Source: Acidimicrobiia bacterium (lineage in GTDB: Bacteria > Actinomycetota > Acidimicrobiia > IMCC26256 > PALSA-610). From it: a stretch of 64,000 bases of DNA. The notes below the pieces were generated by a model. That model had not been told where the DNA came from, ran no database searches, and was given only the letters and a program-made list of their open reading frames with translations. Position numbers and translations under genes: made by a program. The stretch is from assembly GCA_027494135.1 (NCBI GenBank), contig JAOSJK010000001.1:537378-601377 (forward strand). Direction: 5' to 3'. Shown here piece by piece: positions 39,059 through 48,498 of the stretch. Numbering within the stretch: the stretch's first letter is position 1; each line of letters opens with the position of its first letter.

Positions 39059-40168
39059 CTACCGGTACCTCGGTGCACCAGTGCACCCTGCCCCGCGTTC
39101 GGCGACCGTGGTCGGGTGCCCCCGGCTCCCGTGCGCGCAGCGGCTCCCGTGTGGGCAGCGGCTCTCAGCCGGCGCCGAGCGAGGTAGCCGGCTACCGGCC
39201 CGCGCCGCGCGTGCGAGCGCGACGAGGAGCGTCCCGAAGTGGTGACGCAGCGCCGCCACGGCAACGAGCAGCAGCAGAGCAGGGAGCACCGTTCCACCCA
39301 GGCGAGCGAGAGATGCCAGCGCCGAAGCCCAAACGGTCGAAGCCGCCGACTCGACACGCGCCCATGTCGCCACGAGGTCGAGGCCGGGAGTGGCCCTGAC
39401 CGGCGTCGAGGCCGGATCCGAGGTCGCCGTCTCGAAACGGTCGGCATGCGGGCCGAGATCCGAGGTTGCCGCCCGGCCGAGGCCACTGCCACGCGCCTGG
39501 TCCGATCCGGCCGCGCCGCCGGCGCCGCTGTCGACCGAAGACGGGAGGGTCGCGCCGGCGTCGGGTCGGCCGGCCACACGCTGCGCGCTCGCACCATCGG
39601 GGAGAGCGGGCTCCGTACCGAGACCGATCGTCAATGATCCGTCCCCCGTGTCGACGTCGAGCCCGATGCCGTCCTCGCCTGCGTGGAGATCGACGTAGAG
39701 ATCACGCCCCGCCGCTCCGACGACCGCCTCCACGCCTCCGGAGTCGACTGTTGCCCCAGCCTGGACGGTCTGCCCGGCGGCACCGACGGTGGCGGCGACG
39801 CTCGCACCGCCGGGGCTCACCTCGGCGCCGGCGTCGAGGTCGGCTACGGATCCGACCGATGCCTGGGCGCCTGCGGCGGCTCCGTCGCCTGACACAGCCG
39901 TTCCTGCGCCGGCCGAGACGGCCGGCGCAGCGGCGCCTACCTCCACAGCGATGCCCGAGGCGTCGGCGTTGAGATCGAGGTCGAGCGACACGGGTGCGGG
40001 CACGCTCTCCGCGACAGCCTCTACCTGAGGTAGAGGGAGAGGTGGTAGCCGGATCGCTCCGGCGGCCGTGGGGGCGACGAGCACGGAGACCGCCGCTGCA
40101 GCCCCTGCGCCCAAGAGGCGCGCTCTCCAGGTCGTCACGATAGGGCCACCCACCACGGTCGCATTCAC
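39059..40168 (-). CDS. Secreted Ala/Gly-rich protein with C-terminal membrane helix
   Basis: About 369 aa as read. The signal peptide (RARLLGAGAAAAVSVLVAPTAAGA) is followed by a low-complexity beta-rich region (VSLDLDLNADASGIAVEVGA, AGAQASVGSVADLDAGAEVS) and a C-terminal helix (LGGTVLPALLLLVAVAAL). I do not recognise the family; it resembles actinobacterial envelope proteins of unknown role. GTG 40168 follows AGGA; GTG 40138 (VTTWRARLL) is an alternative start. The last 60 residues lie in low-complexity DNA and may be read in the wrong frame, so the 3' end is uncertain. Confidence 0.55.
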   Translation of the reverse strand: MNATVVGGPIVTTWRARLLGAGAAAAVSVLVAPTAAGAIRLPPLPLPQVEAVAESVPAPVSLDLDLNADASGIAVEVGAAAPAVSAGAGTAVSGDGAAAGAQASVGSVADLDAGAEVSPGGASVAATVGAAGQTVQAGATVDSGGVEAVVGAAGRDLYVDLHAGEDGIGLDVDTGDGSLTIGLGTEPALPDGASAQRVAGRPDAGATLPSSVDSGAGGAAGSDQARGSGLGRAATSDLGPHADRFETATSDPASTPVRATPGLDLVATWARVESAASTVWASALASLARLGGTVLPALLLLVAVAALRHHFGTLLVALARAARAGSRLPRSAPAESRCPHGSRCAHGSRGHPTTVAERGAGCTGAPRYR

Positions 40169-40313
40169 GCATCCTGCCTCGACAAACCGGGAGGAGTCTA
40201 TCTCCGGAGGCGCCCGCCGCCACAGAAAGTGACGGAGATCACCGTCCGACCGGGGCCCGGCTACGGATATGTGGTGTCGCCGCAAGCTGCGGCCCGAAAG
40301 ACAGGAGTGCGAC

Positions 40314-41462
40314 GTGCTCAAGCTCACCTCCCGCCGCCTGATGGCCGTAGCCGCGATCGCCTCCTTGATCGGAGCCGGTGCCGCCGGCGCCGCTGCCGGC
40401 GGACGGAAGGCGGGGCCGACGATGCGGGTAGAGCCGTCGGCGACCGGCCTCCGCTACGGCCAGACCGTTCGGGTGGTGGCCGAGAACCTCAGACCCCGGG
40501 GTACGGGGTACACGGCAATCACGATCTGCGGGATCACCGACGACCGCGGCAACCCGATCGCCCGACCCGGGCGCGACGACTGCGCAGGAACCGACGAGAT
40601 CGGCGACCTCCTGATCGTCGTCCCCAACGACGACGGCCGGATCGACGAGGCCTACACGCTGCCGGCGAAGGGGCGACGCTTCGGTGTGAACCGCCGCCAG
40701 TGCAACGTCGAGACGCAGTGCGCGCTCGTCGTCGCCGACGCAGCGGCGAGCGGCGACCCCGCGTACCAGGTGAGCGAGGTCATCAGGTTCCGCGGACAGC
40801 ACGCTCCGACGACGACCCCGTCCACGACACGCCCACCCGCTTCGCAGTCGCCCGGTTCGCGACCGCCCGGCAACCGGCCGCCGAGCTCGCGACCGCCCGC
40901 CACGCGCCCACCAACGACTCACGCGCCCGCCACACACCCGGCGACGACGCGCCCCGGCCGCCGCCACGGAGCCGGCTACGACGACCACGCCACCCGCCGG
41001 TCCGGGCGTCGCCGTCACGGTCGACGGTGACGCCGCAGCGAACCCGGACGGGATCGGCGTTCACGTCGACGGTCACGTGACGCTCACGCCCCCGGCCGTC
41101 CCGGCCCCCTCGCCGGGGGTGGCCCGGGCGCCGGGAGCGGTCTCCCCGCGCCCGTGGCCGATGCGCTGCGCGAAGGTTGCTCGAGCCTCGCGGCCGCGCT
41201 CGCCGACGCACCGGGCGTCGATCCCGCCACCGTCGCCATGGCATGCGCGGCAATCGCATCGGGTGACCCGACGATGCTCGCGCTGCTCGTGTCGAACCCG
41301 GAGCTGGCCTGCGGGCCACTGGCGGGTGCACTGACCCAGGCTGTCCCCGCTCACGACGCCCCGACCTACCAGGAGGCGTGCGCGACCGCCCTGGCCCACG
41401 CCGGCCCGGTCGCCGGCCCCGTCGCCGACGCGGTCACGGGAGTGATGGGCCTGACGGGCTGA
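40314..41462 (+). CDS. Secreted protein with neocarzinostatin-like domain, frame-shifted
   Basis: A signal peptide (RLMAVAAIASLIGAGAAGA) leads to an Ig-like domain with TGLRYGQTVRVVAENLRPRG, YTAITICGITDDRGNPI, and Cys pairs ending CNVETQCALVVADAAASGD: the pattern of the neocarzinostatin family (PF00960), which in most actinobacteria are surface proteins, not chromoproteins. A Thr/Pro-rich linker follows, then VAVTVDGDAAANPDGIGVHV, and a small helical domain (LREGCSSLAAALADAPGVDP) to the stop at 41462. Breaks near 40965 and 41120 in CCCC/GGGG runs. AGGAG precedes GTG 40314 by six bases. No enediyne genes are present. Confidence 0.7.
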
Positions 41463-41789
41463 GCCGCACGGTCCGACCGCGCCCGCCCTGCGGTCCGACC
41501 TGTGCGTACGCGGCGGCCGGCCCAACCGCCCGTGGGCCGGCCGCCGCGTCGCGTCCACACGCCGCCACACCCCACGTCGCCACATCCCGAGATGGGACAG
41601 AAACGCACACCCCCACCGCACAAACGACCCAACTCGGCGACCGGGCGACGCCCCGACAGCGAGAAGGGACAGAAACGCGCACCCCACCGCACAAACGACC
41701 CAACTCGGGGAACGGGCGGCGGCGCGCGGCGGCGACCACGCGCCGACCGGGCGGCGTCCCGCGGCGGCAGGCTGCGCCCGGCGGAGCGG
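41463..41789. repeat. Intergenic region with two copies of palindrome family B
   Basis: A 327-bp gap between convergent genes. Copies at 41589-41635 and 41661-41706 (72-bp period) share the core gacagaaacgc...ccaccgcacaaacgaccca with the 34.5-kb array, but their outer arms are less perfect (gagatggga/acccaactc). No gene was seen in the remainder. Confidence 0.75.
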
Positions 41790-44568
41790 CTACTCGGGGA
41801 CGGCCACCATGTCGACGAAGATGCAGCGGTCGGTGGGTACCGGCTGCCACTCCAGCGGGCTGTAGCGAAGGTGGCCGTACCCGCCGGCGAAGCCGAGGTA
41901 CTTGACCATCCCCGGCTCGACCTCGTTGGGTGCGCTCCAACCCTCGAACTGGAACGGGTCCCAGCCGTTGTAGACGGTCACACCGCCCGGTCGCTGCGCC
42001 CCTGAGAGCTTCGCCCGCACGACGAACGACCCGACGTCGTTCACGATCCGGACCTTCCCGTGGTCGGCGATGCCGAGACGCTCGGCGTCGTCGGGGTTGA
42101 TCACTGCGTGCGGCTCACCACGGTGCGTCTGGATCAAGTGCGGGTTCATCATGTTCATCGCGTGGATCGACCAGCGGTTGTGTCCGGTCGTCATCCGGAA
42201 CGGCAGGTCGCCACCCATCGTCGGCGCGTCCTTGTGCACGGGTAGCTCCTCGCCGGCCTCGACGAACCACGGGTGCTCGATGAGGAACTGGGCGCGCCGC
42301 GTGAGCGTAGGGTACGGATCGCCACGATCGACGTGGTAGCTGAGCGCCGAGTACGGCGTCCCCTCGTCGGGCCAGGGTGCGGCCTGGCCCTTCGCCATGA
42401 AGAGACGGCCCCAGTCGGTGAAGCGCACCGCACCGTTCTCGCGCACCTTCGCCAGGTCGGTGCCGGGCGGAAGGACGCCGGCGTAGGCGCCGTCGCGGAT
42501 CGCCTCGTCGGCTACACGCTCCTGGGTGTCGAACGCGCCGTCGAGCGTGAACTTCTTCCAGAGCTCGTCGTAACGCCGCGCCGTCCCGTCGCTATGCGCG
42601 AACTCCGTCAGGCCCCGCGCCGCAGCACGACGCTCGACCGCCAGGCAGAGGTCGCGGAACATCTCCCACTCCGGCTTCGACTCGCCCATGGGCTCGACGG
42701 CCGCGTCCGACATGACCACGCCCATGATCGGGATGTCCATCCCGACCTTCTCGTAGTGCTGCGCGGCCGGCAGCACGATGTCGGACTGCAGCGCCGTCGC
42801 CGACATGCGGATCTCTACGGTGACGACCTTCGCCAGCTTCGGCCAGAGGTGCTCGAGGATCGTCGCCCGTCCACCTCGTGTGCGCCGGAGGATGTTCCCA
42901 CCGCACTCGATGAGCACCCTCGGCGGCTTGTCGGGCCCGGGCCGGGCGACCCCCGCCCACCAGCCCTCGCGCAGCGCCTCCTCGAAGTAGTCGTCGAACG
43001 AGCGCTTCATCGCGGGGTCGTTGAAGACGGGGTTGTTCCACCTCTCCTTGTAGCCGGCGTGCCAGTACCACAGGAATGCCGGAGGCACGATCTGACGCCC
43101 CGCCGCCCCGACGCTGCGGGTCAGCTCGGCGGCGACCAGCTCGTCGCTCATGGTCGGGTCGGTCGCCCGGGTCATGGCGTCGAGCGAGTCGAGCGTCTGG
43201 AGAACCTGCTCCGCTCCCTCGGCGCCGGGAACGGCCTTCATCCCGGAGATCATCTGACCGTCGACCTGCGTAGCCGCCCAGCAGTTGATGCCCGAGCCGT
43301 TGCGCCCCCAGTTCGCCGTCAGCGCGAGCAGGAGATTCATCGTCCGCTGGTAGAGGTCGGAGTGGTAGGCCTTGTTCGCGCCCATTCCCATGAGGACACG
43401 CGTGCGCCCGCCGGCGACCTTCCGTGCGATCGTGCGGATCGTCTCGGGGTTCACTCCGCAGGTCGCCTCTACATCCTCGGGGCGGTACTGCCCGAGGTGC
43501 TCGACGAGGCGCGAGTAGAGGGGCCGTACCGTGACCGTCTTGCCGTCGGCGAGCGTGACGTCGGCCTCGCCCTCGAGCTGCGGCGTGTAGTCGCAGAGCA
43601 GGTTCTCGCGGCTCGCCTCCACTACGCCGCGCTCGGCATCGAGGTGGAAGAACTGGTCGTCGAGGCCGTGAGGGTGGAGGTCGCGGGCGCGTAGGAACCG
43701 CTGCGTGTCGGTGCGGATGAGGAGCGACAGGTCGGTCTGCGCGCGCACGAAGTCTTCGGCGACGAGGCCCTCCTCCACGATGACCTGGCACATCGCGAGC
43801 GTCATAGCCGGGTCGCTCCCCCACTTCACCGGCACGTGGTAGTCGGCGTGCGTGTGGCTCGGGGAGACGTCGGGCGAAGAGCACGACCTCGCATCCGTGA
43901 TAACGGGCCTCGGCTATGTAGTGGTAGAAGGGGATGCAGGTGTAGATGGGGTTCGTGTGCCAGAAGAGCAGGACGTCGGAGTTGAAGAGATCGGACTCAT
44001 CCTGCCAGAGGAAGAACTTGCCGAAGACGAGGTGATGACCGGGGGCGAAGTCGTTGATGGAGCCGTTGAGGTCGAGGACCGTCCCGCCGATCTGGCCCAT
44101 GAACCGGTCGACCGCCATCCCGCCGGCGCCGACCTCGGGAGTCCCCTCACGGAGCACGGCCTGACCGCCCTCGGTCTCGATCGTGTCGATGATGGCGTCG
44201 GCGACCTCGTCGAGCGCCTCGTCCCACGAGATCCGCTCCCACTCGCCGCTGCCCCGCTCCCCGACGCGCCGCAGCGGGTACAGGACGCGGTCGGCGGCAT
44301 CGCTCTGCGCGCTCCAGGCCGCACCCTTGTTGCAGCCCATCGGGAGGTGGTCGGGGGTGGTGCGCTCGATGTCGAAGTGCCCCGGCATCGGGCCGGCGAC
44401 CTCCTCGCGCACGACCTTGTCGTCCTTCACGTAGACCCGGTACGAGCACCCTCCCGGGTAGCAGTCGACGCAGTGCGAGCCCCAGGCGACCCGGTCGAAC
44501 TCCAGCCGGTCGCGGTATCCGCCCTCGGTCTCGCGCAGGGCGTCGGGTCGATCGTCCACGTAGGTCAT
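41790..44568 (-). CDS. Molybdopterin oxidoreductase, type II DMSO-reductase family, copy 3, frame-shifted
   Basis: Close paralogue of the 23.6-kb enzyme, about 926 aa, from MTYVDDRPDALRETEGGY to PTDRCIFVDMVAVPE. 4Fe-4S site SHCVDCYPGGCSY plus GCNKGA; Mo-ligand region NGSINDFAPGHHLVFGKFF; cofactor segments MGMGANKAYHSDLYQRTMN and IRMSATALQSDIVLPAAQHY shared almost unchanged with copy 1. One break at about 43874 (CCC run in LF(A)PDVSPSHTHADYH). AGGAGGT precedes the ATG at 44568. It stands alone, without an ADC-like partner, Tat signal or other subunit. The strong similarity to copy 1 suggests gene duplication with possible division of substrate range. Confidence 0.9.
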
Positions 44569-44599
44569 CACGTACCTCCTGGAGCGCATGGCCGCGAAG

Positions 44600-44625
44600 T
44601 CTTTATATCGCTTTTATAGATCGAG
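44600..44625 (-). promoter_or_regulatory. AT-rich putative promoter/operator before Mo enzyme copy 3
   Basis: An AT-rich island in GC-rich DNA, minus strand GATCTATAAAAGCGATATAA. The 9-mer AAAGCGATA at 44606-44614 matches the site upstream of the ADC-Mo-ADC unit (27298-27306). Probably a promoter and possibly a shared operator. Confidence 0.35.
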
Positions 44626-44666
44626 TTGCCAGCGTTTCTTCCCGGGACCGCCGTCTCCCCGACCAC

Positions 44667-44703
44667 GTCGCGTCTACCCACCAATACGGTGGCCAGACGC
44701 GAC
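44667..44703. repeat. Imperfect palindrome, family C
   Basis: Arms gtcgcgtctacccacc and ggtggccagacgcgac (14 of 16 pairs) around aatac. A related, perfect copy lies at 45909-45947, on the other side of the AbiEi-DUF559 gene. It lies between that gene's stop and the divergent promoter of Mo enzyme copy 3. Confidence 0.65.
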
Positions 44704-44736
44704 ACGTTCGGCAGTCCCGCCGCCGTCACGCCGCCG

Positions 44737-45663
44737 TCACGCCGCCTGCCCGACCGGGTCGATCGCGAGAGCGACTCTGTGCAGCGACTCCTCGGGGCGA
44801 CGGGTGACGTCGTCCCAGGTGAGATGCACGATCCTCCACCCCAGGGCCTCCAGGGCAGCGAGACGGTGCCGGTCCCGCTTCCAGGCGAGGCGGGAGCCGT
44901 GCGCCTCGAATCCGTCGCACTCGACGGCGACAAACTGGCGCGGCCAGGCGAAGTCGAGCCGGTACCGTCGGCCGTCGGGCACCTCCACTCGGTGCTGCGG
45001 AGCGGGGTTCGGCAGCCGGCTCGCTCGCAGAAGTCGTGCCGTCTTGACCTCCAGCCGGTACTCGAGCGGCGACTGCCCGGCGTGGGCGTCGATGAGCGCT
45101 CGCAGCCGCGCCGCGCCCGGCCGCCCGCGGGCACCGAGGTCGTCGAGGCGGCGGGCGATGTGCGCCACGGTGACGAGGCCCATCCGCCGGGCGCTCTCGA
45201 ACGCGACCTCGAGCGCCTCGCCGTCGAGGAGCGCGGCGGAGTCGATGATCGTGCGCGCCGCAGCGGTGACGGGGATGCCGTCGGCGTGACACCTATCCAT
45301 ACGAGGAAGAGCGAGCGTGCGGTGCACGGTCAATCGATCGTCGACGATCCGCCGCCGCCCTTCGACGGTCACATGGACGCTGTCGGCGGCGACGCCTTCG
45401 AGCCTGAGCAGCCGGGCGGCGGTGAGATGCGAGACGGCCGCCCGCGCCCCGGCCCAGAGCGCCGCGGCCATCGCGAGCTGGCGCCCGGTGCGCACGGAGC
45501 CCGCCACGCGGTAGACGGCCGGGAGCACGACCTCGAGACGATCGGTCGCGATCCGAGCGTCGAGCATCCGATCGGTCATACCGCATCGGCGTGCCTGATC
45601 GCGCGATCCGACGCCGTGCTGTCTCGACGCTGTAGCCAGGAACCGCGCCTCTGCCTCGTTCAT
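44737..45663 (-). CDS. AbiEi-like winged-helix protein fused to DUF559 (Vsr-like) endonuclease domain
   Basis: A 308-aa protein. The N-terminal third (ARFLATASRQHGVGSRDQARRC, LPAVYRVAG) looks like the AbiEi antitoxin-type winged helix. The C-terminal third is a DUF559 PD-(D/E)XK nuclease fold: SPLEYRLEVKTARLLRAS, QHRVEVPDGRRYRLDFAWP, FVAVECDGFEAHGSR and LGWRIVHLTWDDV, with the Asp of LDF and the Glu of VEC as likely metal ligands. Such fusions are common in actinobacteria, often many per genome. The role is unproven; a nuclease or a regulator are both possible. The gene is alone, with family-C palindromes on both sides. Confidence 0.8.
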   Translation of the reverse strand: MNEAEARFLATASRQHGVGSRDQARRCGMTDRMLDARIATDRLEVVLPAVYRVAGSVRTGRQLAMAAALWAGARAAVSHLTAARLLRLEGVAADSVHVTVEGRRRIVDDRLTVHRTLALPRMDRCHADGIPVTAAARTIIDSAALLDGEALEVAFESARRMGLVTVAHIARRLDDLGARGRPGAARLRALIDAHAGQSPLEYRLEVKTARLLRASRLPNPAPQHRVEVPDGRRYRLDFAWPRQFVAVECDGFEAHGSRLAWKRDRHRLAALEALGWRIVHLTWDDVTRRPEESLHRVALAIDPVGQAA

Positions 45664-45908
45664 CCTGCGACCTCCCACACGGGCCCGCGCCGCGGGCACC
45701 GATCGACGTCACGTGCGGGGGAAGCGCTGGGAGCACCGTACGCCTGGGGTACGACAGCGAGTTCCGCTCCAGGGCCGCGTCTCGACCCGCACCGCCCCGC
45801 ACCGTCCGCCCCGACAGGGCCCACCCCGACGTCCCGCCCCCTCGCTCCCACCTCGACTCCCACCCCGACCCGCCCCCGCCCGACCCGCCCCGACGACCCA
45901 CCCGAGCA
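45664..45908. other. Long C-rich intergenic tract
   Basis: From about 45785 to 45908 the plus strand is almost purely C-rich (ccccgcaccgtccgccccg, cgcccccgcccgacccgcc), so the minus strand carries many GGG runs with G-quadruplex potential. It lies upstream of the AbiEi-DUF559 gene. No coding sequence was seen. Confidence 0.5.
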
Positions 45909-45947
45909 TGTCGCGTATAGCCACCGAATCGGTGGCTATACGCGACA
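45909..45947. repeat. Perfect palindrome, family C (18-bp arms)
   Basis: Arms tgtcgcgtatagccaccg (45909-45926) and complement (45930-45947), loop aat. Related to 44667-44703 and, more distantly, to family A (shared plan: GTCG, TAG, CCAC). The following 190 bp up to the lipoprotein gene show no other feature. Confidence 0.8.
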
Positions 45948-46139
45948 CGAACAGGAGAACGGTCGCCGAGACGTCGCCGAGACGGGGGCCGCCGGTCTCA
46001 GGGTCGTAACGCCGTCGAGATCATGGTCACGTAAGGCTTCGGTGAGGATGCGCCGGCGGCGATTGCGATGCCGGACAAGTCCACCTACCCTGGAGACCGG
46101 TCCGGGCGCACCCGCCCGAACACTCCGGGGGGAGAAGAC

Positions 46140-46961
46140 ATGAGGTTTCCGAGGTTGCCTTCGGGCAGGGGGATCGCTCGCGGCATAGGCGCCGGCGTGC
46201 TGGTGCTGGCGCTGAGCGGCTGCTACGAGTGGAGAGCGATCCAGTACGAGTCGAAGGATCCGACGACCCGGCCGTGGTGGTGCCACTCCACCGGCGACGG
46301 CGGCGGGCACGCGAGCCACCACTACGAGGGCCAGACCAAGGGCATGCTCTCGTGGGACGACTGCAAGACCGTGTCGGCCGACTTCGACCAGGCGCTGAAG
46401 TACGCGCTCCAGTGGCCGACGCTCGGTGACGCCGAGGACGCCGGGATGCACCGCGCGGTCAACTACGCGATGGGCATGGGCACCCACCACTCGTTCATGG
46501 GCACGTTCGACTGGAACGACCCGTCGTTCGACCCGCTCGACCCGATATTCACCGGCAGCGATCTCGACGACGTCTTCGACCCGCAGAAGCCCGAGTTCCT
46601 CCAGTACGGCGGCAACGGGCGCAGCGCGAAGCTCGTCGGGATGAGTTGGTACGTGCGGACCGACGACGGGATGCCGCCGGACGGGTTCGCCGGCAACAAC
46701 GACTGGTGGCACGTCCACGAGCGGCTCTGCTTCTCGAACTCGAGCCGTGTCGTGATCGGTGAGGGCCTCACCGACGGGCAGTGCGCCTCAGCGAGCGGCA
46801 CCAACCTGCACCTGGAGAACTACTTCATGGTGCACGCTTGGATCGTGCCGGGGTGGACCCACGACCCCGACGTCTTCGTCGGCCACCATCCCTGCCTGCT
46901 CGCCGGTGGACCGGCCTCGCCCGGCGACGCCTGCTGGGACTCGGGCCACACCGGCCACTAG
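46140..46961 (+). CDS. Lipoprotein of unknown function, 273 aa
   Basis: A signal peptide with lipobox (GAGVLVLALSGCYEW, Cys at about residue 25). The mature part is rich in Trp, His and Asp, with RPWWCHSTGDGGGHASHH, LSWDDCKTVSADFDQAL, MGMGTHHSFMGTFDWNDPSF and NDWWHVHERLCFSNS. Repeated His and paired Cys suggest metal binding or disulfides. I do not recognise the family, though the pattern is that of a conserved actinobacterial extracellular protein. ATG 46140 follows GGGGGGAG; an upstream in-frame ATG at 46068 is less likely because it would bury the signal peptide. Confidence 0.7.
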   Translation: MRFPRLPSGRGIARGIGAGVLVLALSGCYEWRAIQYESKDPTTRPWWCHSTGDGGGHASHHYEGQTKGMLSWDDCKTVSADFDQALKYALQWPTLGDAEDAGMHRAVNYAMGMGTHHSFMGTFDWNDPSFDPLDPIFTGSDLDDVFDPQKPEFLQYGGNGRSAKLVGMSWYVRTDDGMPPDGFAGNNDWWHVHERLCFSNSSRVVIGEGLTDGQCASASGTNLHLENYFMVHAWIVPGWTHDPDVFVGHHPCLLAGGPASPGDACWDSGHTGH

Positions 46962-47151
46962 TCGGTAGGCGCCCGCGGATCCACGGCTGTCACCGGGAGG
47001 TACGCGCCCGCGGGTCCGCGCCGGGCACCGGAGAGCGGCCGCCCCGGCGGAATCCGCGCCGGGCACCGGAGAACGGCCGCTACGAGGCCGTCCCGAGCAT
47101 CCGACCGCCTAGCCACGGCGGGGCGGGCGCCCGCACCCGCCCTGCCGCGCC
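46962..47151. repeat. Intergenic region with duplicated 27-bp unit
   Basis: Between convergent genes. The unit ccgcgccgggcaccggaga(g/a)cggccgc occurs twice, at about 47016-47042 and 47054-47080. Probably terminator-like GC structure; no gene seen. Confidence 0.45.
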
Positions 47152-48390
47152 TCAGATCGGCCGCCCGCGGTCGCGTCGCCAGCTCTCGTTGGTGAGACGC
47201 TTGCGATCCTCCGGCCCGTAGGAGGCCATGGCCACCGTGTGCGTGTCGAGCATCTCGGCGTCGCGCACCAGCTCGTCGCCCCGTGCGGAATGCGGAGCCA
47301 GGTCGCGCAGCTCGCGGGCCGCGCTCTCGAGCGTCGTCCGCGCGCCGTCGATGTCGCCCATGTCGGCGAGGTCACGCGCCCGCTTGCGGGCCCGTGCGCT
47401 CGCGAGCAGCACGGTCTCCTCGACCACCTCGTGATCGGCCTCCGCGGCGGCCGCCTCGTCGGCGCTGACCAGGTTGACGGTGATCGGGATGGTCACCTCT
47501 CTGGCCTCCACGCTCTCACCGACCGTGACGTAGCGCAGCACGACGTCGGCCACACGCAGCACGCCGAGCTTCGCCACCTCGGGGATCCTCATGCGGAACA
47601 CGACACGCCGCCGCTCGGAGCCGTACGCGTCGCCGAGCTGAACCTGCAGCCCACCGGGCACGTCGGCGATCGGGTACTCGTTCAGCACTCCGAGGAGCTC
47701 GACGGGGTCGGCCGGCCTGATCTCGACGCTCACGTTCTGTGCGACGAGCGTGGCGAGGTTGGCGAACTCCTCGGCGAAGATCGCGGGGGCGTCGTCGGGG
47801 TTCTCTGCGTAGTACGTCGCGCCGTCGGAGGCGGCGGCGATCGCGGCGAGCAGATCCTCGTCGAAGTCTGCACCGAAGCCGATGGTCGTCGTCGCGGCCT
47901 TGTCCTTGGCGCCCTGGGCGATCGAGACGAGCTGACCACGGTCGACGATGCCAACGTTCGCCTGACCATCGGTGAGGAGAAGCACCCGGCGCACACCGTC
48001 GTCGGGAGCGCGGTCGATCTCCTCGAGCCCCTTCAGCCAGCCGCCGGAGAGGTTCGTCATGCCTCCCGTTCCGATCCCGGCGAGCGCGTGCTCGAGCACG
48101 GCGGCGTCGACCGGGGCGAGCGGTGCGACGAGATCGACCGAGTCGTCGTAGGTGATCAGTGCGAGGTGGTCGTCACCGGAGAGCCTGCGCGTCAGGTAGC
48201 GGGCGCACTCCTTTGCGACGTCGAGCTTCTCACCGCTCATCGAGCCCGAGCGGTCGATGACGAGCGAGATGCTCAGCGGCGTGCGGTCGTCGACGTGCGC
48301 CTCGGGCATCTGGAGCTCGAGCATGCAGTGCACACCGTGCTCCTGCTCGACGGCGAGCATCTGGTGGTCGATTCGCAGCTTGGCGTCCAA
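47152..48390 (-). CDS. von Willebrand factor A domain protein
   Basis: A 412-aa protein with a VWA domain at about residues 38-215. The MIDAS is complete: DRSGSMSG (46-53), the Thr in GTGGMTNLSGG and the Asp in LLLTDGQANVG. The second half is a beta-rich domain (VSVEIRPADPVELLGVLNEY, RRRVVFRMRIPEVAKLGVLR) and a C-terminal helical bundle (EETVLLASARARKRARDLAD). There is no signal peptide. This matches cytoplasmic YfbK/TerY-like VWA proteins, which often bind partner proteins in a metal-dependent manner. TTG start at 48390 with GGGGAGGGG upstream. The MoxR-type operon at 49.5-54 kb is on the same strand. Confidence 0.85.
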   Translation of the reverse strand: MDAKLRIDHQMLAVEQEHGVHCMLELQMPEAHVDDRTPLSISLVIDRSGSMSGEKLDVAKECARYLTRRLSGDDHLALITYDDSVDLVAPLAPVDAAVLEHALAGIGTGGMTNLSGGWLKGLEEIDRAPDDGVRRVLLLTDGQANVGIVDRGQLVSIAQGAKDKAATTTIGFGADFDEDLLAAIAAASDGATYYAENPDDAPAIFAEEFANLATLVAQNVSVEIRPADPVELLGVLNEYPIADVPGGLQVQLGDAYGSERRRVVFRMRIPEVAKLGVLRVADVVLRYVTVGESVEAREVTIPITVNLVSADEAAAAEADHEVVEETVLLASARARKRARDLADMGDIDGARTTLESAARELRDLAPHSARGDELVRDAEMLDTHTVAMASYGPEDRKRLTNESWRRDRGRPI

Positions 48391-48498
48391 AGGGTCCCCT
48401 CCCCAACAAGTGCGACAACTCCCTCGCTGCGCAAGACGACTATCGCAGGGGGTGGGACAATCATGATGTGGGACAACTACATCGATGTGATCTCCGGG

